Source: Bacillota bacterium
GTDB lineage: Bacteria; Bacillota; Clostridia; Lachnospirales; Lachnospiraceae
NCBI GenBank assembly: GCA_023416695.1
Contig: JAEZGY010000055.1
Location: 1 to 64,000, forward strand
Direction of reading: 5' to 3'
DNA length: 64,000 nt
Below the pieces are notes generated by a model that ran no database searches, was not told the DNA's origin, and was given only the letters and a program-made list of their open reading frames with translations. The position numbers and the translations under genes were made by a program. This document shows positions 25,009 to 33,445 of this stretch, in pieces (position 1 is the first letter of the stretch; every line of letters begins with the position of its first letter).

Positions 25009-26655
25009 ATGAGTAATTTTAAAAATAAGGTGGTATATCAGATATATCCAAAATCCTTTAACGATTCTAATGGAGATGGGTTTGGAGATATTAGGGGTAT
25101 TATAGAGAAACTAGATTATTTAGAAGCTCTCGGAGTTGACTATATATGGAGTACCCCATTCTTCATTTCTCCTCAAAATGATAACGGATACGATGTGGCA
25201 GATTATCTTAACGTAGACCCTAGATTTGGAACTATGGAAGATGTGGAAGAAATGATTGCAGAAGCCGAAAAAAGAAACATTGGTTTAATGTTTGATATGG
25301 TGTTCAATCATACTTCTACGGAGCATGAATGGTTTCAAAAGGCTCTAGCGGGAGATGAAAAATATCTGAACTACTATATCTTTAAGGACGGTAATCCAGA
25401 TGAAATTCCAACTAACTGGGAATCTAAGTTTGGTGGACCTGCGTGGGAGTACGTTCCACACCTTAAGAAATGGTATCTCCACCTGTTTGACAAGACTCAA
25501 GCTGACTTAAATTGGAATAACCCAGAGGTAAGAGAAGAGCTGAAAAATGTAATTCGCTTCTGGAAGGAAAAAGGAATCAAAGGATTTAGATTTGATGTGG
25601 TAAATCTTATTTCTAAGCCGGATGTGTTTGAAAATGATACCATCGGCGACGGAAGGAGATTCTATACAGATGGTCCTCATGTTCATGAGTTCCTAAAAGA
25701 GCTAGTAAAAGACACTGGCATTGAGGATATGGTTACAGTAGGGGAAATGTCCTCTACCTCCATAGACCACTGTATCCGTTATTCCAATCCAAAAGAAAAA
25801 GAATTATCTATGTGCTTTAACTTCCATCATTTAAAGGTGGATTATAAGGACGGTAACAAATGGGCCATTAAAGAGCCAGATATTGAAGGATTAAAAGACT
25901 TATTTGTAACATGGCAGTTAGGTATGCAAGAAAAAGAGGGTTGGAACGCTGTTTTCTGGTGCAACCATGACCAACCAAGAATCGTTTCGAGGTTAGGTGA
26001 TGTTACTAACTACTGGAAGGAATCTGCCAAGATGCTTGCTACCTGCATTCATCTTATGAGAGGAACTCCATACATCTATCAAGGGGAAGAGCTTGGTATG
26101 ACCAATGCAGGATTTACTAGTATAAATGAGTACCGTGATGTGGAAAGTTTAAATTACTATGAGATTCTTTGTGGACAAGGTAAGACCAGTGAAGAAGCCC
26201 TAGAGATTATTGGACTTCGCTCAAGAGATAATGGCCGTACGCCAATGCAATGGAGCAAAGACAACTATGCTGGATTCTCCACTAGTGAACCTTGGCTTCA
26301 AGTAAATCCAAACTATGAATGGATTAATGCCGAGAGCCAGGTAGAGGATGCAGACTCTATTTTAGCTTATTATAAAAGCCTAATTGGGTTACGAAAAGAG
26401 AAGCCTGTGATTGCAGACGGAACGATCTCCTTTTTGTCTCAGGACATTGAAAAAGTTCTTATTTATAAACGTAATTTAGCTGAGGAAGAACTTTTAGTAT
26501 TAAATAACTTCTCTGCAGAAGAAAAAACAGTTACCCTGACAGATAGTCTACAAGGATATGAGAAGATCCTCGGTAACTATGATTCTACTGTAGCAAAGGA
26601 TGATATTACTATTACGTTACGTCCTTATGAAGCAATTGTGTTTGAAAAGAAGTAG
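25009..26655 (+). CDS. treC: alpha,alpha-phosphotrehalase (trehalose-6-phosphate hydrolase)
   Basis: A GH13 enzyme that splits trehalose-6-phosphate, delivered by the upstream PTS, into glucose and glucose-6-phosphate. The catalytic residues are D196 (nucleophile, FRFDVVN), E246 (acid/base, VGEMSS) and D321 (NHDQPR). The N-terminal VVYQIYPKSFNDSNGDGFGDIRGI is the family hallmark. Full length at 548 residues. It begins 13 bp after treP, with ACAGGAG upstream, so they form one operon, ended by a strong terminator. Confidence 0.96.
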   Translation: MSNFKNKVVYQIYPKSFNDSNGDGFGDIRGIIEKLDYLEALGVDYIWSTPFFISPQNDNGYDVADYLNVDPRFGTMEDVEEMIAEAEKRNIGLMFDMVFNHTSTEHEWFQKALAGDEKYLNYYIFKDGNPDEIPTNWESKFGGPAWEYVPHLKKWYLHLFDKTQADLNWNNPEVREELKNVIRFWKEKGIKGFRFDVVNLISKPDVFENDTIGDGRRFYTDGPHVHEFLKELVKDTGIEDMVTVGEMSSTSIDHCIRYSNPKEKELSMCFNFHHLKVDYKDGNKWAIKEPDIEGLKDLFVTWQLGMQEKEGWNAVFWCNHDQPRIVSRLGDVTNYWKESAKMLATCIHLMRGTPYIYQGEELGMTNAGFTSINEYRDVESLNYYEILCGQGKTSEEALEIIGLRSRDNGRTPMQWSKDNYAGFSTSEPWLQVNPNYEWINAESQVEDADSILAYYKSLIGLRKEKPVIADGTISFLSQDIEKVLIYKRNLAEEELLVLNNFSAEEKTVTLTDSLQGYEKILGNYDSTVAKDDITITLRPYEAIVFEKK

Positions 26656-26676
26656 TAATAATTCTTATGTAAAGTA

Positions 26677-26713
26677 AAAGACGCAAGGTGTATGATGCAC
26701 CTTGCGTCTTTTT
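26677..26713. terminator. Bidirectional terminator between treC and the convergent acetyltransferase
   Basis: A 14-bp stem (AAAGACGCAAGGTG with CACCTTGCGTCTTT) has a 7-nt loop and T-runs on both sides. It overlaps the last codons of the convergent gene. Confidence 0.9.
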
Positions 26714-27110
26714 AGCATAAATTCAGACCCATAAAGCGATCGTTTATCATTTCAAATCCGTATTTCTCATATAATTTATCTGCGTCTTTCGTAATTAGAA
26801 ATCCTTTGAGATTCTTTAGACGTTGGTCTGTTACGATACGTTCCATTAATGCTTTTCCCATTCCATTCCCACGATATGCTACGTCTATAATAACATCACA
26901 AAGATAAAAGGATGTAGCATAGTCTGTAATTACTCTGGCGAATCCAACCTGTTGCTTTGTTGATTCTAGAAACACACCAAAGCAGAGTGAATTCTCTATG
27001 GCAACTTGAATCGTCTCTAAGCTTCGTTTATTTGCCCAGTAGCTTTGGTCAAGAAGTCGTTTTACTTCATCAAGCTGTATGTACGCTTTATTATCTGCTA
27101 TAAAAAACAT
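26712..27110 (-). CDS. GNAT-family N-acetyltransferase
   Basis: The 132-residue protein has GNAT motif A, DVIIDVAYRGNGMGKALMERI, with the RGNGMG pyrophosphate loop, and motif B near TKDADKLYEKYGFE. The acceptor is unknown; the small size and the GFARVITDYATSFYLCD strand resemble the YpeA/ArgA-like simple acetyltransferases. GGGAGG lies 9 nt before the ATG. It is divergent from a GyrI-like gene. The final codons form part of the shared terminator with the trehalose operon. Confidence 0.88.
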   Translation of the reverse strand: MFFIADNKAYIQLDEVKRLLDQSYWANKRSLETIQVAIENSLCFGVFLESTKQQVGFARVITDYATSFYLCDVIIDVAYRGNGMGKALMERIVTDQRLKNLKGFLITKDADKLYEKYGFEMINDRFMGLNLC

Positions 27111-27179
27111 TTTTCTATTCCTCCCCTATAATTTCCTTATACTATACCATAAGTAAAAAGAAGACAAAAGAAAATTCTG

Positions 27180-27219
27180 TTAATATGACAGAATGGTGTC
27201 ATATTAAACCTAGTATAAT
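27180..27219 (+). promoter_or_regulatory. Perfect 10-bp inverted repeat next to the promoter of the GyrI-like/WYL operon
   Basis: TTAATATGAC (27180-27189) and GTCATATTAA (27198-27207) form a perfect inverted repeat with an 8-bp spacer. A consensus TATAAT follows at 27214-27219, but the -35 region (GAATGG) is poor and lies inside the repeat. A weak -35 overlapped by a symmetric site fits an activator, for which the WYL protein of the same operon is the obvious candidate. Confidence 0.55.
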
Positions 27220-27251
27220 GCCGATAAAGAATATAATTAAGGAGGATGGTT

Positions 27252-27884
27252 ATGCCATTTGATTACAAGAAAGAAGAAAAATATCTATATCTGCCACCAG
27301 CGAAACCGACCATAGTAGAGGTACCCCCTATGAATTATGTGGCGGTTAGAGGGAAAGGCAATCCTAACGAGAAGGGCGGTACTTACGAGGGAGCGATAGG
27401 TATTTTATACTCCCTAGCTAACACTTTGAAATTTAGTTACAAAGGTCCATATAAGGTAAAAGGATTTTTTGGATTTGTGGTACCTCCACTAGAAGGCTTC
27501 TGGTGGGAGGAGAATGTAGATGGAATTGACTATAATAACAAGAAGTCCTTTCAGTGGATTTCAGTGATTCGTTTACCAGGCTTCATAAAGCAGGAGGACA
27601 TATCCTGGGCAGTGAAAGAGGTAGAAGTAAAGAAGAAGATCGACTGTTCCTTGGCAGAGTTTCTTACTATGAAAGAAGGGTTATGCGTGCAAATGATGCA
27701 TCATGGTCCTTATGGTGAGGAACCAGCTACCATAGCTAAGATGGAGCAATTCTTACAAGAACAAGGTTATGTAAATGATTTTACGAAAGAACGTTTACAC
27801 CATGAAATCTACCTGTCAGATCCTAGAAAGGTTGAACCTGATAGATTAAAGACAGTCATTAGACATCCAATAAAGAGAACATAA
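27252..27884 (+). CDS. GyrI-like small-molecule-binding protein
   Basis: The 210-residue protein belongs to the GyrI-like (SOUL/BtrG-type) ligand-binding group. The block IVEVPPMNYVAVRGKGNPNEKG near the start, the aromatic-rich FFGFVVPPLEGFWW, and the HHGPYGEEPATIAKMEQFL and HHEIYLSDPRKVEPDRLKTV ends are typical. Such domains bind amphipathic drugs or sequester DNA-gyrase toxins. The start is the ATG 6 nt after AGGAGG; an ATG adjacent to that site is too close. It is followed 26 bp later by a WYL regulator gene, so ligand binding and regulation may be linked. Confidence 0.85.
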   Translation: MPFDYKKEEKYLYLPPAKPTIVEVPPMNYVAVRGKGNPNEKGGTYEGAIGILYSLANTLKFSYKGPYKVKGFFGFVVPPLEGFWWEENVDGIDYNNKKSFQWISVIRLPGFIKQEDISWAVKEVEVKKKIDCSLAEFLTMKEGLCVQMMHHGPYGEEPATIAKMEQFLQEQGYVNDFTKERLHHEIYLSDPRKVEPDRLKTVIRHPIKRT

Positions 27885-27910
27885 TTATGAAAATAGAAAC
27901 TAGGTGAGCT

Positions 27911-28819
27911 ATGCAGGTCAATCGACTATTTGAAATCATATATTTGCTGTTAGATAAGACCTCTCTTACTGCAAAGGAGCTAGCAGAGCATTTTGAAGTT
28001 TCTACTAGAACGATTTATCGGGATGTAGAGATTCTTTCTGGAGCAGGTATTCCTATCTATATGAGCAAAGGAAAGGGTGGTGGAATCCACCTGTTAGAGG
28101 ACTATATATTAAATAAAGCGGTGATCACAGATAAGGAGAAAGGGGAGATTCTCTCTTCTCTTCATGCAATTAAGGAAGTAAGCTTAGAAGAAACTAATAC
28201 AGCACTTAGTAAGCTTGGTGCTTTATTTGGTGATAATAAAAGCGACTGGATAGAGATCGACTTTGGTTATTGGTCCCATGGGGAGAAGGAAGCAATACTG
28301 TTTGAGAGCTTAAAAAATGCCATTCTTCAAAGAAAGATCATAACCTTTTCTTATGCAAGTGTTAAGGGGGAGAATACAAGTCGATGGGTAGAACCAGTAA
28401 AACTTATTTTTAAGGGGATGTCCTGGTATCTCTATGGTTATTGTAAGAGTAGACTGGATTATAGGTACTTTAAACTAAAGAGAATTCATGATATGATAGT
28501 AACAGAGGAGAGTTATCAAATTAGAGGGAACCCTGTAGTACAAAAAACCACTGATACTTATAAGGCATCAGCTAGCGTGCCTATGAAGCTTCATTTTAAT
28601 AAGGATGTGGCATATCTAGTTTATGATGAATATGAAAATTATTCTAAACTTGAGGATGGAAGCCTTCTTGTAGAAGGGTGTTTTGATATTAATCCATGGT
28701 TTTTTCACCACATTTTAGCTTATGGGTCTAGCTGTGAGGTGGTAGAGCCAGAGGAACTTAGACTACAGGTAAAGGAAGAGTTAATAAGAATGTTACATAA
28801 GTATCAAGAGAATAAGTAA
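27911..28819 (+). CDS. WYL-domain transcriptional regulator with N-terminal DeoR-type HTH
   Basis: The 302-residue protein has an N-terminal winged helix-turn-helix (HTH_11; LTAKELAEHFEVSTRTIYRDVEIL, residues 18-41) and a central WYL domain around SWYLYGYCKSRLDYRYFKLKRI. A C-terminal WCX-type extension follows. WYL domains sense nucleic acid or nucleotide-type ligands in several systems. AGGTGAG precedes the ATG. It is in an operon with the GyrI-like gene and probably with the oxidoreductase 18 bp downstream. The strong inverted repeat upstream of the operon is the likely target. Confidence 0.9.
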   Translation: MQVNRLFEIIYLLLDKTSLTAKELAEHFEVSTRTIYRDVEILSGAGIPIYMSKGKGGGIHLLEDYILNKAVITDKEKGEILSSLHAIKEVSLEETNTALSKLGALFGDNKSDWIEIDFGYWSHGEKEAILFESLKNAILQRKIITFSYASVKGENTSRWVEPVKLIFKGMSWYLYGYCKSRLDYRYFKLKRIHDMIVTEESYQIRGNPVVQKTTDTYKASASVPMKLHFNKDVAYLVYDEYENYSKLEDGSLLVEGCFDINPWFFHHILAYGSSCEVVEPEELRLQVKEELIRMLHKYQENK

Positions 28820-28837
28820 GATAAAGGAGAAAATGTT

Positions 28838-29806
28838 ATGAAGATGGCTATTTTAGGTGCGGGTAAGATTGCTGAAATTATGGCAACTACAATCGCTCAC
28901 ATGGATCGGGTAGAGTGTTATGCTGTTGGCGCAAGAGAACTTACTAGAGCACAGGATTTTGCAGCTAGACATGGGTTTCAAAAAGCCTATGGCTCCTACG
29001 AGGATATGCTTCAGGATGATGGCATTGACCTTGTGTACATAGCAACTCCTCATTCACATCACTATGATTCAATAAAACTTTGCTTAGAGCATGGAAAGAA
29101 CGTGCTTTGTGAAAAGACTTTTACCGTAAATGCATCCCAGGCTAGGGAGGTTCTTCAGCTGGCAAAGGAGAAAAACTTGTTGCTGACAGAAGCTATTTGG
29201 ACTCGTTATACTCCAATGCGTAAGGTCTTAGATGAGATTATTGATAGTGGTGTGATTGGTAAGGTACATTCTATCACCGCGAATCTTTGCTATGTTCTTA
29301 ATCACCTAGAACGTAACAAGAAACCAGAGTTAGCAGGTGGTGCTCTATTAGACCTTGGTGTTTATCCACTTAACTTTGCCTGTATGGTAATAAAAGAACA
29401 GGTGAAAGACATTAAGGCATTTGCTGTGATGAATGAATACGGTGTTGATGATAGTAACTGTATGTATCTAACATTTGAAAATGGTGCAACTGCAGTCCTT
29501 CATAGTAACCAATTAGTAGCCTCTGAGAGAGGTGGCTATGTCTATGGTACAGAGGGCTATGTCGTAGCAGAAAACATCAACAACGTGCAGGGATATAAGG
29601 TATTTAATAAGAACCATGAGTTAATAAAAGAGTACAGAGTGCCAAAACAAATTACTGGATATGAGTATGAAGTGGAGGCTTGTATGGAAGCATTAGAAAA
29701 TGGATGGTTAGAATGCCCTGCTATGCCTCATGCCGAGACAGTACGCATGATGGAAATTATGGACTCTATAAGAGAATTATGGGGACTGAAGTATCCAATG
29801 GAGTAA
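28838..29806 (+). CDS. Gfo/Idh/MocA-family NAD(P)-dependent oxidoreductase
   Basis: The N-terminal Rossmann fold begins MKMAILGAGKIAEIM, with the family block IATPHSHHYDSIKLCLEHGKNVLCEKTF (about residues 69-96), in which CEK supplies the catalytic lysine. The C-terminal domain has the expected alpha/beta sandwich, and GGALLDLGVYPLNF carries the usual aromatic/His site. Length, 322 residues, is normal. Substrates of this family are sugars, inositols or dihydrodiols, and none can be assigned here. AAAGGAG precedes the ATG. It lies 18 bp after the WYL regulator gene. Confidence 0.93.
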   Translation: MKMAILGAGKIAEIMATTIAHMDRVECYAVGARELTRAQDFAARHGFQKAYGSYEDMLQDDGIDLVYIATPHSHHYDSIKLCLEHGKNVLCEKTFTVNASQAREVLQLAKEKNLLLTEAIWTRYTPMRKVLDEIIDSGVIGKVHSITANLCYVLNHLERNKKPELAGGALLDLGVYPLNFACMVIKEQVKDIKAFAVMNEYGVDDSNCMYLTFENGATAVLHSNQLVASERGGYVYGTEGYVVAENINNVQGYKVFNKNHELIKEYRVPKQITGYEYEVEACMEALENGWLECPAMPHAETVRMMEIMDSIRELWGLKYPME

Positions 29807-29974
29807 TAGGAATTATCCATACTTTTTGGTGTTGCATTACTTTATAGTATAGCTGCTACCTTGGTAATACTGATATCATTTACTTAGACAATGTAAAAGC
29901 TGTTGAGGATAGCTAAATTAAAGATGCTCCTTTCTATGTGGATTGAAAATTCAGTTAAAGCAAAATAATAGTGG
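29807..29974 (+). other. Degraded coding remnant, or plain spacer
   Basis: Immediately after the oxidoreductase stop, a frame encodes LFGVALLYSIAATLVILISF, which looks like the end of a membrane protein without its start. Two later short fragments (NVKAVEDS and IKDAPFYVD) have no starts either. This could be the scar of a deleted membrane-protein gene. No regulatory signal is visible except the terminator at its end. Confidence 0.25.
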
Positions 29975-30010
29975 AATAACCTCACACTAAGTACTTAGTG
30001 TGAGGTTATT
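29975..30010. terminator. Bidirectional terminator
   Basis: A fully palindromic 36-bp stem (AATAACCTCACACTAAGT and its complement) is followed by TTTTTAT on the plus side and preceded by an A-rich stretch on the other. It separates the oxidoreductase gene from the convergent hydrolase gene. Confidence 0.9.
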
Positions 30011-30011
30011 T

Positions 30012-30494
30012 TTATATAACAGTTATACCTGCTTTTTTGAGCTTCTCTTTCGTTTTCTCGAATCGTTCTTTGCTATTTACCCCAATATATTCAATTGGAA
30101 AAGTTACAGAGTAACCAAGGTTTTTAGCATCAAGTGCTGTAGAGGCAACACAACAGTTACCATCGATACCAATAACCTCAATAATTGTTATGTCCTGGTC
30201 TTTTAACAGGGTTACTAGGTCTGAATTTACAAAAGCACTAATTTTTTCTTTCGTATATTCGTAGTTAGAGATCACCTGTAGTCCTTTTACATAGTTTGAA
30301 ACGTAAGGGGAACCTTGTCGTTTTCCCTTATTTTTAATATAGATAATAAGTTCCTTATCTTGTTGCCCTCTCGTGATACGCTCATTTACTTTATCTATAA
30401 AAGTATCAGGGTAATAGTGATATCTGCTTTTTTTACCAATGTAATCCTCTTGCATATCAATTACTAGTAAGGCAGAGCGTTCTTTTGATAACAT
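30012..30494 (-). CDS. Isochorismatase-family cysteine hydrolase
   Basis: The 160-residue protein has the superfamily catalytic aspartate in ALLVIDMQEDY and the nucleophile Cys in VIGIDGNCCVASTALDA. The lysine position falls in the ISNYEYTKEKISAF region. It belongs to the same superfamily as the protein at 3.2 kb but is not close to it. Amidase or nicotinamidase-like chemistry is possible, though no metal-binding triad is evident. GGAGGAGG lies 5 nt before the ATG. Confidence 0.83.
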   Translation of the reverse strand: MLSKERSALLVIDMQEDYIGKKSRYHYYPDTFIDKVNERITRGQQDKELIIYIKNKGKRQGSPYVSNYVKGLQVISNYEYTKEKISAFVNSDLVTLLKDQDITIIEVIGIDGNCCVASTALDAKNLGYSVTFPIEYIGVNSKERFEKTKEKLKKAGITVI

Positions 30495-30675
30495 ACTTCC
30501 TCCTCCTTTTCTCTATTATAAATATAGTTATCCATTACTTCAAGATTTTGGAAGATGGTAGGATAAAAAGAGGGAGAGATGCTATAACAGCATAGATCTA
30601 TAATCCACCATAAGTTGACAAAACTATCATATCTAATTATAATCACTTGGAAATAAACGTGAAAAAGGAGAAACT

Positions 30676-32007
30676 ATGAAGATAAGTTTATCTGATCATT
30701 TTACCTATAAAAGGTTATTTCGATTTATTTTTCCGACCATTGTAATGATGGTAATTACATCCGTTTACAGTATTGTAGACGGATTTTTTGTTTCTGCAGT
30801 AGTTGGTAAAAATGCGTTTGCTGCAGTAAATCTAATTATGCCAGCTCTAATTGCACTTAGTGCGTTTGGGTTCATGATAGGGACTGGGGGCAGTGCCCTT
30901 GTGTCTAGAACCTTGGGTGAGAAGAAAAAGGAGTTGGCAAACCAGTATTTTTCCATGCTGGTATATGTAGTCATAGGTGTGGGACTTCTCTTAAGTATTA
31001 CAGGTTTTATCTTTATGCCACAGATTGCAAAGCTTTTAGGAGCCAGTGAGCTTATCCTTAATGATTGTGTAATATACGGAAGAGTCATTATGATTGCTCT
31101 TACCTTTTTTATGCTACAGAACACCTTCCAAAGCTTTTTAATAACAGCAGAACGCCCTCGTATGGGACTTGTTATTTCAATTATCACGGGTGTAAATAAC
31201 ATTGTCTTTGACTTTATACTGGTATATGTATGTGGAATGGGTGTCTTAGGGGCAGCCTTAGCCACTGCAATGAGCCAAATTATTGGAGGTTTAGTACCTC
31301 TTATTTATTTTGCAAGAAACAACAGTAGTCATCTTAAGCTGGTAAAAACAAAGATTAAATTTAGAGCATTGGGACATGCTTGTCTTAATGGTTCCTCTGA
31401 GATGGTGACCAATCTTTCCACCTCTTTTGTGGGAATGTTGTATAATTTACAGCTACTAAGAATTGCTCAAGAGGATGGAGTAGCAGCCTATGGAGTTGTG
31501 ATGTATGTATCCTTTATCTTTTTGGCCCTTTTCTTTGGTTACTCTCTAGGTTGTGGTCCCATTGTAGCTTACCACTATGGAGCTGAGAATACGAAGGAGC
31601 TAAAGAATCTTTTTAAGAAAAGTATGACGATTACGGTGGTAGCAGCAATGATTATGACAGTACTTGGAATCCTACTTTCCTCCCCGCTTTCTCACTTGTT
31701 CGTGGGGTATGATGCAGAGCTAATGGCGATGACAGTAAGAGGAATGGCTCTCTATTCCTTTTCCTTTTTGTTATGTGGATTTAATATCTTTACCTCAGCC
31801 TTCTTTACTGCTTTAAGCAATGGGCCTATCTCTGCATTAATCTCTTTTCTTCGAACTCTTGTCTTTCAGGTGGCAACGATTCTTATTTTACCTGGTTTAA
31901 TTGGTATTGATGGGGTTTGGATTTCTATTGTGGTTGCAGAAGCTGCCACTATAATAGTTACGATACTCCTTTTGATTGGGTATAGAAAGAAATATCAATA
32001 CGTATAG
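30676..32007 (+). CDS. MATE-family multidrug/Na+ antiporter
   Basis: A 443-residue transporter with 12 predicted spans in two pseudo-repeats. The first repeat starts FRFIFPTIVMMVITSVYSIVDGFFVS, with the family's VD motif, and contains GTGGSALVSRTLGEKKKE. The second has YGAENTKELKNLF. The closest familiar type is the MepA/NorM-like DinF group of low-GC Gram-positives. It exports cationic drugs or metabolites in exchange for Na+ or H+. AAAGGAG precedes the ATG. It is a single gene, with the pnuC promoter starting 7 bp after its stop. Confidence 0.94.
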   Translation: MKISLSDHFTYKRLFRFIFPTIVMMVITSVYSIVDGFFVSAVVGKNAFAAVNLIMPALIALSAFGFMIGTGGSALVSRTLGEKKKELANQYFSMLVYVVIGVGLLLSITGFIFMPQIAKLLGASELILNDCVIYGRVIMIALTFFMLQNTFQSFLITAERPRMGLVISIITGVNNIVFDFILVYVCGMGVLGAALATAMSQIIGGLVPLIYFARNNSSHLKLVKTKIKFRALGHACLNGSSEMVTNLSTSFVGMLYNLQLLRIAQEDGVAAYGVVMYVSFIFLALFFGYSLGCGPIVAYHYGAENTKELKNLFKKSMTITVVAAMIMTVLGILLSSPLSHLFVGYDAELMAMTVRGMALYSFSFLLCGFNIFTSAFFTALSNGPISALISFLRTLVFQVATILILPGLIGIDGVWISIVVAEAATIIVTILLLIGYRKKYQYV

Positions 32008-32013
32008 ATGTAT

Positions 32014-32042
32014 TTGACTATCTAAAAAAGTTATGTTATGAT
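32014..32042 (+). promoter_or_regulatory. pnuC promoter
   Basis: TTGACT and TATGAT with a 17-bp spacer. The start site is expected near 32049, only about 10 nt before the structured leader. Confidence 0.7.
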
Positions 32043-32053
32043 AAACCACAATA

Positions 32054-32136
32054 AACTGCCACCGGGTAGTGGTGTGAAAAGCACCCATATACACATCGTT
32101 AGGTCTTAGAAGATGTGTAGTATGGGTGCTATTTTT
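32054..32136 (+). ncRNA. Riboswitch-like pnuC leader: H-type pseudoknot overlapping a terminator
   Basis: CCAC (32059-32062) pairs with GTGG (32069-32072). The loop between them contains GGGT (32064-32067), which can pair with ACCC (32083-32086) across an A-rich linker, forming an H-type pseudoknot. The same ACCC lies in the 5' arm of an intrinsic terminator (AGCACCCATA, 32080-32089, pairing with TATGGGTGCT, 32121-32130) followed by ATTTTT. The two structures exclude each other, as in small metabolite riboswitches. The known NAD+-II (pnuC motif) RNA also makes a pseudoknot before pnuC, but I could not match its sequence, so the class is open. Confidence 0.6.
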
Positions 32137-32156
32137 ATTCTAAGGAGGATGTTTAC

Positions 32157-32867
32157 ATGAATATGTATCAATCCATTAATAATTTAACTAAATTTGAAAA
32201 GCTATTATGGGCCGTATCTGCCACTGTAGTAATGTTGTCCTTTTTATCTTCCGGAAATGGAAGCATATTAAGTTTACTTGCTTCTCTAGTAGGGGTCACA
32301 GCCCTAATATTTGTAGCTCGTGGCGAGGTTTTAGGGCAAGTACTAACGGTATTATTTAGTCTCCTATATGCCATAATATCTTATAATTTTCGTTACTATG
32401 GTGAGATGATTACCTATATTGGTATGACCGCACCGATTGCCATGATGTCAGTGGTGTCTTGGCTGAAGCACCCTTATAAAGAGGGGAAGGGAGAAGTTGA
32501 AGTAGCTCATATGAGTAAGGGAAATCTTATTATAATGGTTGTATTAACGATTGCAGTCACCCAAATCTTTTATTATATACTAGCTTATTTTCATACAGCT
32601 AACCTTGTAATCAGTACCATTTCCATTGCCACAAGTTTTTTGGCTTCTTACCTCATGTTATTTCGTAATCCAGCTTATGCCCTTGCCTATGGAGCCAATG
32701 ATATTGTGTTAATTTCCCTTTGGGTACTTGCTACCATGGAGGATGTGTCCTACTTACCTATGGTAGTTAATTTTGTGATGTTTTTCTGCAATGACATGTA
32801 TGGATTTTATAACTGGAGAAAAATGCGACACAGACAATCCCATAAGGCTTCCTATATGGAGAGTTAA
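32157..32867 (+). CDS. pnuC: PnuC-type vitamin/nucleoside transporter
   Basis: A 236-residue PnuC-family facilitator with about 7-8 spans. The family pattern is clear in GQVLTVLFSLLYAIISYNFRYYGEM, the central SWLKHPY and the C-terminal FVMFFCNDMYGFYNWRKMR, with the N-x-x-Y-G-F-x-x-W motif. Family members carry nicotinamide riboside, thiamine, riboflavin or deoxynucleosides; the regulatory leader and the nadABC operon 10 kb away favour NAD precursors, but this is inference. AGGAGG precedes the ATG. The gene is controlled by its structured leader. Confidence 0.9.
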   Translation: MNMYQSINNLTKFEKLLWAVSATVVMLSFLSSGNGSILSLLASLVGVTALIFVARGEVLGQVLTVLFSLLYAIISYNFRYYGEMITYIGMTAPIAMMSVVSWLKHPYKEGKGEVEVAHMSKGNLIIMVVLTIAVTQIFYYILAYFHTANLVISTISIATSFLASYLMLFRNPAYALAYGANDIVLISLWVLATMEDVSYLPMVVNFVMFFCNDMYGFYNWRKMRHRQSHKASYMES

Positions 32868-32897
32868 GTGCTATACTAATAGGTAATTAAATCCAGA

Positions 32898-33359
32898 TTA
32901 TGTGGTTGATTTCTCCAAATCTAGAAGATAGCTTTTTACCTCAATACCACAGCCAAAACCAACCAGCTTCCCATTTGCTCCAATTACGCGATGACAAGGG
33001 ATCATAATCAGAATAGGATTTTTATTATTGGCCCCACCCACTGCACGAGAAGCTTTCGGTTGCCCTATAAGTTTAGCAAGTTCCCCATAACTTAAGGTTT
33101 TACCATAGGGAATCTTTCTAAGAGCCGCCCATACCTTTTCTTGAAAAGCAGTTCCCTTTAGTAACAAGGGAAGGTCAAAGGAAGTTCTTTTTTTCTCAAA
33201 GTATTCCTTTAGTTGAATGGAAGCCTCCTGTAGTAATGGCGAAGGGCTATGAGTGGAAGGATAAGCGTTATGATCTAGACGTACTCCAACAAGAAATCCG
33301 TTTTCTTCTTCGAGACATAGGACGCCTATGGGAGATTTCACATTGTAAAAGTATTTCAT
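32898..33359 (-). CDS. ogt: Methylated-DNA--[protein]-cysteine S-methyltransferase
   Basis: A suicide repair enzyme that removes alkyl groups from O6-alkylguanine. The active-site motif PCHRV is at C122, and the DNA-binding helix carries the typical SRAVGGANNKNP. The N-terminal ribonuclease-H-like half is present, so it is a full-length Ogt of 153 residues, not just the C-terminal domain. GAAAGGATG lies upstream of the ATG. It is a single gene converging with pnuC. Confidence 0.95.
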   Translation of the reverse strand: MKYFYNVKSPIGVLCLEEENGFLVGVRLDHNAYPSTHSPSPLLQEASIQLKEYFEKKRTSFDLPLLLKGTAFQEKVWAALRKIPYGKTLSYGELAKLIGQPKASRAVGGANNKNPILIMIPCHRVIGANGKLVGFGCGIEVKSYLLDLEKSTT

Positions 33360-33445
33360 CTGCTATCATCCTTTCAATTAAGCATATTTCATAGATTATA
33401 TCATACTATAAAAAATTAATATAGTGATAAGAAGAGGAGATAATA

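Noticed and set aside
32054..32136. preQ1-I, ZTP or TPP aptamer in the pnuC leader
   Set aside because: The region is too short for TPP or ZTP, and the preQ1-I loop and A-rich tail pattern does not fit.
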